The position numbers were made by a program, and so were the translations under genes. Below are positions 25,913 to 34,478 of a stretch of DNA of 64,000 nucleotides, one piece after another (position 1 is the first letter of the stretch; every line of letters begins with the position of its first letter). Source of the DNA: an uncultured Bacteroidales bacterium (GTDB lineage: Bacteria; Bacteroidota; Bacteroidia; Bacteroidales; UBA932); NCBI GenBank assembly GCA_946999645.1, contig CAMQDS010000008.1, forward strand, positions 1 through 64,000, read 5' to 3'. The notes beneath the pieces were generated by a model. It was not told the origin of the DNA. It worked only from the letters and a program-made list of their open reading frames with translations, and did no database searches.

Positions 25913-27033
25913 TTGATAATAAATTGGTCGTAGGCATCTCACAGGGAGACGGCAACGGAATCGGATATGAAGTTATAATTAAAGCACTTGCAGATGCACG
26001 AATTTTGGATAGTTTTACACCTGTAATATATGGCTCATCTAAAATATTCGGATTTTATAGAAAACTGTTACACAATATAGAACAGTTAGATACATATGTC
26101 ATAAATTCGGCAAAAGAGGCAAAATCAAAAAAAATAAATATTGTTAATTGTCTACCTGACAATGTTTTCGTAGAACCAGGACAAGCCACTCCTGAATCTG
26201 CGAAAGCAGCAATGAAATCATTGGAATGTGCAGTAGCAGATATAAAGAGCGGTCTAATTGATGTACTTGTAACCGCCCCTATTAACAAGAAAGCAATGGT
26301 TAATGAAGGCTTCGGATATACAGGACATACAGAATATCTTGAAAAAGAATTCGGAGTTAAAGAAGTAGCCATGTTCATGGTAAGCGATAATCTGAAAATA
26401 GGTATTGTTACTGGTCATATCCCTTTAAAAGAAGTGTCTTCATCGCTAAGTAAAGAAAAAATAGTCAGCAAATTAAGACTTCTTGATAATTCTCTAAAAA
26501 GGGATTTTGGCATTGACATCCCTAAAATAGGTGTTCTCGGTCTTAACCCTCACTGCGGAGATGGCGGTCTGCTCGGAGACGAAGAAAAAGAGATTATAAT
26601 TCCGGCTGTGCAGATGGCTAATGACGAAGGGATCAATGCTTTCGGTCCATATTCTCCGGACGGCTATTTCGGGCTGGGACACTATGCTCATTTTGATGCA
26701 ACGCTTGCAATGTACCACGACCAAGGACTCTCTCCGTTTAAAGCTTTGGCTTTCGAAGATGGTGTGAACTTTACCGCAGGACTTCCAATTGTCAGGACAT
26801 CTCCAGATCATGGCACCGCTTATGAAATGTCAGGTAGAGATGAAGCCAATCCGATGTCTATGATTTCTTCAATTTACTGTGCTATTGATATTTACAAAAA
26901 TAGATTAGCATATGACAAATTACATTCAGAACAAATGGTAGTTAATTCATTTGAAGAAAAAGCCTATGATAGAAGACACGACAAAAGTGTGGTAGGAGAA
27001 GGAATTGCAGATAAAGAAGATGAAAATGATTAA
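25909..27033 (+). CDS. pdxA: 4-hydroxythreonine-4-phosphate dehydrogenase
   Basis: This 374-residue enzyme of the DXP-dependent pyridoxal 5'-phosphate pathway oxidizes 4-phosphohydroxythreonine with NAD. It shows GISQGDGNGIGYEVI at the start, TAPINKKAM, the metal histidines in GYTGHTEYL and LNPHCGDGG, MYHDQGLSPFKAL, and TSPDHGTAYE. The start codon is GTG inside the end of rnhA (GTGA overlap). About 30 acidic C-terminal residues follow the fold, as in other Bacteroidetes PdxA. All ligands are conserved. Confidence 0.95.
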   Translation: MIDNKLVVGISQGDGNGIGYEVIIKALADARILDSFTPVIYGSSKIFGFYRKLLHNIEQLDTYVINSAKEAKSKKINIVNCLPDNVFVEPGQATPESAKAAMKSLECAVADIKSGLIDVLVTAPINKKAMVNEGFGYTGHTEYLEKEFGVKEVAMFMVSDNLKIGIVTGHIPLKEVSSSLSKEKIVSKLRLLDNSLKRDFGIDIPKIGVLGLNPHCGDGGLLGDEEKEIIIPAVQMANDEGINAFGPYSPDGYFGLGHYAHFDATLAMYHDQGLSPFKALAFEDGVNFTAGLPIVRTSPDHGTAYEMSGRDEANPMSMISSIYCAIDIYKNRLAYDKLHSEQMVVNSFEEKAYDRRHDKSVVGEGIADKEDEND

Positions 27034-27185
27034 ATAATCATAAAAACATTTAAGATTTATAAATTTTGAGGGCAGTTTATCCACCTTTCAATTAAAGGAC
27101 GGAAAAATTGCCCTTTCTTCGTATCATAAAATTTGTGGGGAGGAAGTTTCCAGTTGAGCTGGAACAGAAGGGAGTGATGCGGCAT

Positions 27186-27259
27186 CGGCATGTCAGAAGG
27201 TGATGATTGAAGGGTGATGATTGAGGGTGATGATTGAAGGGTGGTGAATGGACATGCCG
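27186..27259. repeat. Tandem 13 bp repeats inside a 9 bp inverted repeat
   Basis: CGGCATGTC (27186-27194) and GACATGCCG (27251-27259) are perfect inverted arms. Between them are about three and a half units of GGGTGATGATTGA-like sequence starting near 27199, 27212, 27225 and 27239. It lies between the convergent ends of pdxA and recQ and is not coding in a convincing way. Confidence 0.75.
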
Positions 27260-27279
27260 ACACCCGTATCCATTATATT

Positions 27280-29190
27280 TCAACAAATACTGTAAGGAGG
27301 AACGTGACGATCATCAATTATTTTTCTCAATACCGCAATAACCCTATCTGGTTCTGCAGGATAAGCAGAATTTAAAAAAGATGACTTAATGTCTTCAATG
27401 GTATATTTTCCTTGTTTTTTATTAAGTATAAAATCAGACAGATCGTGTTCAATATCAACATCTGTAATTTTTTGTTCAGTTCCTTTCTTTCTGCAGACGT
27501 CACAATTACCGCACACAGATAGATTTTCCTGTCCAAAATACCTTAACATGTATGAAGACCTACATTCATTTTCTTCAGTAACGTAGTCAATCACCGCTTT
27601 TATTCTCTCAGAACTTGTTTTTTGTAATTGTTCATAGAGTTGCCGAGATAAATCCACATTTCCAGGACGCAGACGAGGGTGATGAATAGATATTACGTCT
27701 GAATGTTCCTGTGGAACGTATGAAATAACATGCTCTACTGATAAGTCATACAAAAGTTGACGTAATCGAGGAACTGTTATAGCGCAATTACGCGCAAAAT
27801 ATTCTTCATCTATTGCAACAAGGTGGTAGAATATTCCCTCACATTTACGCATCATAAGTTCAAGCAAATCTACCATTTTATGCTCTTTGAATTCAATATC
27901 ATAAAGAGAATCCCTATTGCGTCTTATCATAATTCTTGTCGGAGAGTCAATCGATTCGGAATAACTCCAATGCCCCAAGCGATCAAGATATTTAACTGCA
28001 TAATAAGTCTTTGCCCTATCAAGTTTAAATGACTTACAAAAATCATTTATATGAAATCGCAACTGTTTCCCCTCTCCTGTATCATATGTTATATTGGCAA
28101 AAGCATGAATCTTTTGATAAATATCTTCTATAAAATCGAGGGATGGAAATGAAAGGGTATGAATTTGTTTCAGACGACTTATGTCTGTTGCGTTAAAAAG
28201 TAACACAGCATATGACCGTTTTCCATCTCTTCCTGCCCTTCCTGCTTCCTGGAAATATGCTTCGAGAGATTCAGGCAAGTCAAGATGAGCAACAAACCTT
28301 ACATCAGGTTTATCTATTCCCATACCAAAGGCATTGGTACATACCATAACCCGGATTTCATTTCTTTTCCACTTTTCCTGCCTTTCCATCCTTGTCTGAT
28401 ACCCCAGACCTGCATGATAAAACGAGGATTCTATTCCGTTATCTTTTAGAAAATTAGAAATTTCCTCAGTTTTTTTTCTATTTCTAACATACACTATACC
28501 AGTCCCCTTGATTCCATTACACATATTCAGAACCTGTCCAAGTTTATCGCTACATTTACGTACTATATACGAGAGTTCAGGACGTTCAAAACTGGACTTT
28601 ATCATAAGTTCCTTTTTGAAGACCAATTTTGCCATTATATCCTTTGCTACCAAAGGAGTGGCCGTAGCAGTAAGTGCTATTACAGGAACATTCAAAATCT
28701 TTCTCAGTTGTCCTATTCTTAGATAATCAGGTCTGAAGTCATAGCCCCATTGAGATATACAATGCGCTTCATCTACTACCAAAAAACTGACATTCAGTTC
28801 AGACAGCCAAGATTGGAAGAGATAGGTACCTAATCTTTCGGGAGATACATAAAGAAATTTATAATCTCCATATGCTGCATTGTTAAGCGCAAGTTCTACT
28901 TCCCTACGTTCCATCCCTGCGTGTATTGCAATCGCTTTAATGCCCCTGTCAGCAAGATTACGTACTTGATCTTTCATAAGAGCGATAAGTGGGGTTACAA
29001 CTATTGCAATCCCCTCCTTCATTAACGCAGGTACCTGAAAACATATGGACTTTCCGCCTCCTGTAGGAAGAACGGCAAGCACGTCATCACCTGACAAAGC
29101 AGTATCTATTATTTCTTTTTGGCAAGTCCTGAAACTGTCATATCCCCAATATTCCTTTAAAATGTCAGAGGCTTTCGGTTTTTTTGTCAT
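27280..29190 (-). CDS. recQ: RecQ-family ATP-dependent DNA helicase
   Basis: This 636-residue superfamily 2 helicase unwinds DNA 3' to 5' in recombination and fork repair. Motif 0 and Walker A are FRTCQKEIIDTALSGDD and PTGGGKSICFQ, the DEAH box is VVDEAHCISQWGYDFRPDY with the RecQ aromatic-rich loop, TATATP is motif III, and QEAGRAGRDGK is motif VI. The zinc-binding subdomain has CRSSYMLRYFGQ and CGNCDVCRKK. A winged-helix-like part lies in between, and the end is a short C-terminal region without a clear HRDC domain. It faces pdxA tail to tail. Confidence 0.93.
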   Translation of the reverse strand: MTKKPKASDILKEYWGYDSFRTCQKEIIDTALSGDDVLAVLPTGGGKSICFQVPALMKEGIAIVVTPLIALMKDQVRNLADRGIKAIAIHAGMERREVELALNNAAYGDYKFLYVSPERLGTYLFQSWLSELNVSFLVVDEAHCISQWGYDFRPDYLRIGQLRKILNVPVIALTATATPLVAKDIMAKLVFKKELMIKSSFERPELSYIVRKCSDKLGQVLNMCNGIKGTGIVYVRNRKKTEEISNFLKDNGIESSFYHAGLGYQTRMERQEKWKRNEIRVMVCTNAFGMGIDKPDVRFVAHLDLPESLEAYFQEAGRAGRDGKRSYAVLLFNATDISRLKQIHTLSFPSLDFIEDIYQKIHAFANITYDTGEGKQLRFHINDFCKSFKLDRAKTYYAVKYLDRLGHWSYSESIDSPTRIMIRRNRDSLYDIEFKEHKMVDLLELMMRKCEGIFYHLVAIDEEYFARNCAITVPRLRQLLYDLSVEHVISYVPQEHSDVISIHHPRLRPGNVDLSRQLYEQLQKTSSERIKAVIDYVTEENECRSSYMLRYFGQENLSVCGNCDVCRKKGTEQKITDVDIEHDLSDFILNKKQGKYTIEDIKSSFLNSAYPAEPDRVIAVLRKIIDDRHVPPYSIC

Positions 29191-29285
29191 TTAAATCATT
29201 TTAAGCGAGATATTAAGCCTTTATGGCAAAAAAATTGCAGATAGTAGCAATGTTTGTTGATTTGTGCAAAAATAGTAATTATTCA

Positions 29286-29317
29286 TTTGAGTAATGTCAA
29301 AAAATAATATAACTTTG
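29286..29317 (+). promoter_or_regulatory. Bacteroidetes-type promoter of pckA
   Basis: TTTG at 29286-29289 and TAACTTTG at 29310-29317 are separated by 20 bases, fitting the -33/-7 consensus of the Bacteroidetes primary sigma factor. The ATG of pckA follows about 60 bases later, leaving a leader of normal length. Confidence 0.7.
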
Positions 29318-29377
29318 CATATAGTATACAAGGTATAACAATACTGAAATTTAGTTTAATTCAAATATCAAATCATT

Positions 29378-30982
29378 ATGCCAAAAATGGATTTAAGCAA
29401 GTATGGTATAAAGAATGTAAAGGAAGTTCTTTACAATCCTACATACGAGGTGCTTTTTAATGAAGAGACCAAACCTGAGCTTACAGGTTACGAAAAAGGT
29501 CAGGTAACAGAACTTGGTGCAGTTAATGTGATGACAGGTATTTACACCGGACGTTCACCAAAAGATAAATTCATCGTTGTAGATGAAAATTCAAAAGATA
29601 CAGTATGGTGGACAACTCCTGAATATCCAAATGATAATCACCCTGCAACAAAGAAAGCATGGGATGCCTGCAAAAAGCTCGCACTTAAAGAACTTTCAGG
29701 TAAGAAACTCTATGTTGTAGATGGTTTCTGCGGCACACACAAGGATACACGTATGAAGATTCGTTTCATCGTGGAAGTTGCATGGCAGGCTCATTTCGTA
29801 ACCAACATGTTCATTCGTCCTAAGAACCAGGCAGAATTTGATCAAGAACCTGATTTCATCGTTTACAATGCTTCAAAGGCAAAAGTTGAAAATTACAAAG
29901 AACTCGGTCTTAATTCTGAGACAGCAGTTCTCTTCAACGTAACATCAAAGGAGCAGATTATTCTTAACACCTGGTATGGTGGTGAAATGAAAAAGGGTAT
30001 GTTCTCTATGATGAACTACTACCTTCCACTTAAAGGCATGGCTTCTATGCACTGTTCTGCCAATACTGACAAGAACGGCGAAAATACAGCTATTTTCTTC
30101 GGTCTTTCAGGAACAGGTAAAACAACTCTTTCAACAGATCCTAAGCGTCTTCTCATCGGTGATGACGAGCATGGTTGGGACAATAAGGGCGTATTCAACT
30201 TTGAAGGTGGATGCTATGCAAAAGTAATCAGACTTGACAAAGAGTCAGAACCTGACATCTACAATGCAATTTGTCGTGATGCTCTTCTTGAGAACGTTAC
30301 AGTTGACAAAGACGGTAAGATTGACTTCAATGATAAGAGCGTTACAGAGAATACACGTGTTTCTTATCCTATCTACCATATTAAGAACATCGTTCGTCCT
30401 GAATCACAGGGTCCTGCTGCAAAACAGGTAATCTTCCTTTCAGCTGATGCATTTGGTGTACTTCCTCCAGTATCAATTCTTTCTCCTGAACAGACAAAGT
30501 ACTACTTCCTTTCAGGTTTCACAGCTAAACTTGCTGGTACAGAGCGTGGTATTACAGAGCCTACACCTACATTCTCAGCTTGCTTCGGACAGGCATTCCT
30601 TGAATTGCATCCAACAAAATATGCTGAGGAACTTGTTAAGAAGATGAAGAAGAGCGGTGCTAAGGCATACTTAGTAAATACAGGTTGGAACGGTACAGGA
30701 AAGCGTATCTCAATCCGTGATACTCGTGGTATCATTGATGCCATCCTCAATCACAGCATTGACAGCGCTCCTACAAAGACAATCCCTTACTTCAACTTTG
30801 AAGTTCCTACAAAACTCGAAGGCGTTGATACAGGCATTCTCGATCCTCGTGATACCTATAACAATGCTGCCGACTGGGATGTAAAGGCAAGGGATCTTGC
30901 TGCAAGATTTATCAAGAACTTCCACAAGTACGAATCAAACAAAGCTGGTAAGGCTCTTGTAGCTGCAGGTCCACAACTTTAG
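29378..30982 (+). CDS. pckA: Phosphoenolpyruvate carboxykinase (ATP)
   Basis: This 534-residue ATP-dependent PEPCK interconverts oxaloacetate and PEP. In anaerobic Bacteroidetes it usually runs toward CO2 fixation on the route to succinate. It shows GIYTGRSPKDKFIV for substrate binding, the kinase loop FFGLSGTGKTTLS, LIGDDEHGWDNKGVFNFEGG for metal, ENTRVSYPIYHI and NTGWNGTGKRISI. Codon use is strongly biased toward a small set of codons, unlike most neighbours, which fits a highly expressed gene. It has its own promoter and terminator. Confidence 0.97.
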   Translation: MPKMDLSKYGIKNVKEVLYNPTYEVLFNEETKPELTGYEKGQVTELGAVNVMTGIYTGRSPKDKFIVVDENSKDTVWWTTPEYPNDNHPATKKAWDACKKLALKELSGKKLYVVDGFCGTHKDTRMKIRFIVEVAWQAHFVTNMFIRPKNQAEFDQEPDFIVYNASKAKVENYKELGLNSETAVLFNVTSKEQIILNTWYGGEMKKGMFSMMNYYLPLKGMASMHCSANTDKNGENTAIFFGLSGTGKTTLSTDPKRLLIGDDEHGWDNKGVFNFEGGCYAKVIRLDKESEPDIYNAICRDALLENVTVDKDGKIDFNDKSVTENTRVSYPIYHIKNIVRPESQGPAAKQVIFLSADAFGVLPPVSILSPEQTKYYFLSGFTAKLAGTERGITEPTPTFSACFGQAFLELHPTKYAEELVKKMKKSGAKAYLVNTGWNGTGKRISIRDTRGIIDAILNHSIDSAPTKTIPYFNFEVPTKLEGVDTGILDPRDTYNNAADWDVKARDLAARFIKNFHKYESNKAGKALVAAGPQL

Positions 30983-31020
30983 TAATTACACTCCCGTATA
31001 GGGAAGATTGAATATAATTT

Positions 31021-31051
31021 GGGCGGTCATAGGTTTATGACCGTCCTTTTT
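31021..31051 (+). terminator. Rho-independent terminator after pckA
   Basis: GGGCGGTCATA (31021-31031) pairs with TATGACCGTCC (31036-31046) around a GGTT loop, with one G-T pair, followed directly by TTTTT. Confidence 0.85.
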
Positions 31052-31052
31052 G

Positions 31053-31060
31053 TATCTTTG
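31053..31060 (+). promoter_or_regulatory. Possible -7 box for the MATE gene
   Basis: TATCTTTG followed by GCAGCC is a common Bacteroidetes -7 context and lies 18 bases before the MATE start, just after the pckA terminator. No clear -33 element is seen. Confidence 0.45.
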
Positions 31061-31078
31061 CAGCCTTTTTAATATTAT

Positions 31079-32452
31079 ATGAAAGAAAATAAGGACCAAC
31101 TGTTAGAGCTTGTAAGGAACAATCTGCCAATGACTGGGAAGCAGCAGTTCAGGCTATCTATGCTCCTTGCAATTCCTGCAATTCTCGCACAGTTTTCATC
31201 CGTACTTATGCAATATATAGACGCGTCCATGGTAGGACGATTAGGTGCAAATCCAGCAGCATCAATCGGGCTAGTATCTACAAGTACATGGATAATGAAC
31301 GGTTTTTTCATGGCTGTTATGTCAGGATTTTCCGTACTTGTGGCACATAAGTGTGGAGCCAAGGACTTTCATGGGGCAAAAGATGTTGTAAGGAAAGGCT
31401 TATTCAGTGTTTTTATATTTACTTGTTTTCTTTCCGTTATAGGTATCATTTTAAGTAAACCTCTTCCAGTATGGTTGGGAGGAAATAGGGAGATTATAAA
31501 TGATGCCTCACTCTATTTTTTCATATTTGCAGCCTTTATGCCAATAGGCTCTATCGGTTATGCAGCAAGTGCAATGCTCCAGGCAAGCGGCAATATGAAA
31601 GTACCAAGTATAATATACGTATCATTAGGTGCTTTAGATGTAATATTCAATTATATCTTCATTTATATGATGGATATGGGAGTTGCAGGGGCTGCTCTTG
31701 GAACTGGCGTGGCAGAAAGCGTAGTATCCGTTTTTGCAGCATGGTATATAACAATAAAGTCAAAAGAACTTAATCTCAAAGGTGAGAAAGGTTCGTTCAT
31801 TCCTGATAGAGATATTATTAAAAAAGTATTTGGAATAACTGGACCTCTTTGGCTGCAAAATATCATTATGAGAGGGGCATATATAATGGGAACTATAATA
31901 GTAGCCCCACTTGGGGCCGTTTCTATAGCCGCAAATGCATTTGCAATAACCGCTGAGAGTTTTTGCTATATGCCAGGTTTCGGACTTCAAGATGCTGCTA
32001 CCACCTTAGTAGGACAAAGCCTCGGGGCAGGACGTAAAGAATTAGCAAAAAAATTTGCAAAGATTACCGTACTAATGGCAACAGGAATTATGTCTTTCCT
32101 CGCAATTTTTATGTATATTGGTGCACCACTGATTATGACACTTCTGACTTCTTCAACTGAAGTTGCTGAATTAGGTGCGAAGGTACTTAGAATAGAAGCT
32201 TTTGCGGAAACTATGTACGCAGTGGCACTTGTATCCTATGGTGCTTTTATAGGGGCTGGAGATACTCTGATGCCAAGCCTTCTGAATTTCGGAAGTCTTT
32301 GGTTTGTACGAATTTGTCTCGCCTTTATACTTACACCGAAATATGGACTTGAGGGATATTGGATAGCAATGTGTATTGAATTGAATGTAAGAGGTCTTAT
32401 TTTCCTTTACAGACTGATGAAAGGGAAATGGATGAAAATAATGAAAATATGA
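31079..32452 (+). CDS. MATE-family multidrug/cation antiporter
   Basis: This 457-residue inner-membrane protein with about 12 helices in two similar halves shows the first-helix pattern LSMLLAIPAILAQFSSVLMQYIDASMVGRLG and the repeat of it around FGITGPLWLQNIIMRGAYIMG. It also has AASAMLQASGNMKVPSI and VGQSLGAGRKELAKKFA, which are typical of the family. MATE pumps expel drugs or metabolites in exchange for Na+ or H+. The stop overlaps the start of the next gene in ATGA, so it is co-transcribed with a MalY/PatB-type lyase. The substrate is not predictable. Confidence 0.92.
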   Translation: MKENKDQLLELVRNNLPMTGKQQFRLSMLLAIPAILAQFSSVLMQYIDASMVGRLGANPAASIGLVSTSTWIMNGFFMAVMSGFSVLVAHKCGAKDFHGAKDVVRKGLFSVFIFTCFLSVIGIILSKPLPVWLGGNREIINDASLYFFIFAAFMPIGSIGYAASAMLQASGNMKVPSIIYVSLGALDVIFNYIFIYMMDMGVAGAALGTGVAESVVSVFAAWYITIKSKELNLKGEKGSFIPDRDIIKKVFGITGPLWLQNIIMRGAYIMGTIIVAPLGAVSIAANAFAITAESFCYMPGFGLQDAATTLVGQSLGAGRKELAKKFAKITVLMATGIMSFLAIFMYIGAPLIMTLLTSSTEVAELGAKVLRIEAFAETMYAVALVSYGAFIGAGDTLMPSLLNFGSLWFVRICLAFILTPKYGLEGYWIAMCIELNVRGLIFLYRLMKGKWMKIMKI

Positions 32453-33687
32453 AATACGACTTTGACAAAATCACTGTAAGAAAAAATTCCAATTGCGTTA
32501 AATGGGACGCAAAACCTCCTGTTGCTCCTAAAGGAGAACTTCTACCTATGTGGGTGGCAGACATGGACTTTGAAGCCGCACCTTTTATTAAAGAGGCTAT
32601 AATCAAAAGGGCTGAACACGGGGTTTTTGGATACACCTCAGTGCCTGATTCTTATTACGATGCTGTATGCGATTGGTTTAGAAGACGATATGATTGGCAT
32701 TTCTCACAGAGTGACATAATCTACACTACGGGGGTTGTTCCAGGAATATCTGCCATTATTAAGGCAATTACTTCTCCCGAAGATAAGGTTTTAATACAAA
32801 CTCCTGTATACAATAGTTTCTTTTCATCCATAGTAAATGACGGTTGCCAAATATGCGAAAGCCAGTTAAAATATTGCAATAAAGATGGGGCAGGTCACTA
32901 CTGTATGGATTTTGAAGATTTAGATAGAAAGTGTGCAGATGAAAAGGTTAAAGTCCTTCTGCTATGCAATCCTCACAATCCAGCCGGGAAGATATGGACA
33001 AAAGAAGAACTTGCAAAGACAGGTGAAATCTGCCGTAAGCATAATGTTATAGTAGTAAGTGATGAAATACATTGCGAACTTGTACGACCTGGTAGAAAGT
33101 ATACACCTTTTGCAGCAGCGTCAGAGGAAAATGCATATTCATGTATTTCACTTAATTCCCCGAGCAAGTCTTTCAACATTGCTGGCCTTCAAACGGCAAA
33201 CATTGTATGCAAAAACGAGGAACTGCGTAATAAAGTAATCAAAGCGCTTAACGCCAATGAAGTGCATAACGTAAATCCATTCGGACCAGTTGCGCTTATA
33301 GCCGCCTATGGGGCTCCAGAGCCAAAGGGATTTGAAGGTAAATATAAGACACCTGGCGAAGAGTGGTTAGAACAATTAAATGAATATATAGAAGAAAATT
33401 ATCTATTACTTAAGGAGAGGGTAGAAAAAGAATTGCCTGATTTTATTCTTACCGCAATGGAGGGAACCTATTTGGCATGGATTGATTGTAAGATATTAAA
33501 GGATATGACTTCTATGGATATAGAAAAAAGTCTTATTGAAAATGAAAGTGTATGGATAAATGCAGGAAGTATGTATGGAATGGACGGATTTATCAGAATC
33601 AATATGGCTTGTCCAAAATCTATTTTTAAAGAAGGAGTGGAAAGAATAATTCACGGTCTTAAAAGACTGCAAGAAAGCAATATATAA
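32449..33687 (+). CDS. MalY/PatB-type PLP C-S lyase (cystathionine beta-lyase family)
   Basis: This roughly 412-residue fold-type I PLP enzyme begins with the family's YDFDKITVRKNSNCVKWD. Other markers are LPMWVADMDFEAAP, TTGVVPGISAIIKAI, LLCNPHNPAGKIWT, VVSDEIHCELVRPGRK and the lysine segment SPSKSFNIAGLQ. Relatives split cystathionine to homocysteine or act as general C-S lyases. I chose the ATG at 32449, which overlaps the MATE stop in ATGA; an earlier ATG at 32428 would overlap by 25 bases. Coupling to an efflux pump is noteworthy but not diagnostic. Confidence 0.9.
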   Translation: MKYDFDKITVRKNSNCVKWDAKPPVAPKGELLPMWVADMDFEAAPFIKEAIIKRAEHGVFGYTSVPDSYYDAVCDWFRRRYDWHFSQSDIIYTTGVVPGISAIIKAITSPEDKVLIQTPVYNSFFSSIVNDGCQICESQLKYCNKDGAGHYCMDFEDLDRKCADEKVKVLLLCNPHNPAGKIWTKEELAKTGEICRKHNVIVVSDEIHCELVRPGRKYTPFAAASEENAYSCISLNSPSKSFNIAGLQTANIVCKNEELRNKVIKALNANEVHNVNPFGPVALIAAYGAPEPKGFEGKYKTPGEEWLEQLNEYIEENYLLLKERVEKELPDFILTAMEGTYLAWIDCKILKDMTSMDIEKSLIENESVWINAGSMYGMDGFIRINMACPKSIFKEGVERIIHGLKRLQESNI

Positions 33688-33692
33688 AATAA

Positions 33693-33720
33693 AAAGGCAG
33701 TCCTATTTAAGGCTGCCTTT
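33693..33720. terminator. Bidirectional terminator
   Basis: AAAGGCAG (33693-33700) and CTGCCTTT (33713-33720) form a stem between the convergent lyase and Dps genes, flanked by A-rich and T-rich tracts on the two sides, so it can act in both directions. Confidence 0.75.
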
Positions 33721-33740
33721 AATTTTATCTCATGTTTGAA

Positions 33741-34217
33741 TTATTTTGCACTTACTGCAACAAACATCCAGACTGCTTTTTCCTGTCCTTTAAGGAAATC
33801 ATCCATAATTGCCACTGTCGTGTCATCACCAGCCTCTGAAGCAAGTTCAACAATCTTTCTCTCGCGAGCTATAATTGTTTTGTATGTATCCAAAATAAAT
33901 AGGAAACTCTCACTTCCTGGCTTAACCTCTGCTGTTTCTTTTACTTCAGCAATTTTTAAATACTCACTGAAACGATTTTCAGCAACAGCGCCAAGTTGAA
34001 TAATACGTTCTGCAACTTCATCTATCTTTGCTGCAAGATCATTGTAAACATACTCATATTTTTCATGCAATTGAAAGAAACCAGGACCTTTTACATTCCA
34101 ATGGTAACCACGCATATTAGTGTAAAAAACTTGTAAATCAGCAAGCAAAATATTTAGGTTATCAACTACAGTTTGAACCTTCTTTTCATTCAAACCAATA
34201 AAATCTAATGTTTTCAT
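33741..34217 (-). CDS. dps: Dps-family ferritin-like DNA protection protein
   Basis: This 158-residue protein of the starvation/oxidative-stress mini-ferritin family assembles as a dodecamer that oxidizes and stores iron. The ferroxidase ligands sit in YTNMRGYHWNVKGPGF and FQLHEKYEYVYNDLAAKIDEVAER. Bacteroides species induce Dps under oxidative stress through OxyR; no operator is recognised here. A possible -7 box reads TATATTTG on the minus strand at 34273-34280. It is a single-gene unit ending in a shared terminator. Confidence 0.93.
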   Translation of the reverse strand: MKTLDFIGLNEKKVQTVVDNLNILLADLQVFYTNMRGYHWNVKGPGFFQLHEKYEYVYNDLAAKIDEVAERIIQLGAVAENRFSEYLKIAEVKETAEVKPGSESFLFILDTYKTIIARERKIVELASEAGDDTTVAIMDDFLKGQEKAVWMFVAVSAK

Positions 34218-34272
34218 ATATTCAAAATTTTAATTGTATGTATCTTCTAACTCTTTTTTTCTGAAAGCATTA

Positions 34273-34280
34273 CAAATATA
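34273..34280 (-). promoter_or_regulatory. Possible -7 box for dps
   Basis: CAAATATA on the plus strand reads TATATTTG on the minus strand, 56 bases before the dps ATG. A matching -33 element is not clear. Confidence 0.35.
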
Positions 34281-34478
34281 AAAAACATCTCATACATTAA
34301 CTAACTACCTTAACTATATCATTATCGATTATTTCGATAGTCTATAATATTTAAAATCATCGTCCATATTTGGTATAAACAAATCGTTTGCAATTAAGTA
34401 TTTATTTGTAGATTTTATTTATATTTAGGTTTACAATTATTTACCTTAAAACTATATCTAACTCTATATTAAGACATT

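Noticed and set aside
27057..27286. Two overlapping minus-strand frames between pdxA and recQ
   Set aside because: The N-terminal halves are translations of the 13 bp tandem repeats (SSPSIITLQSSP), so the frames are open because the repeats lack stops, not because they code.
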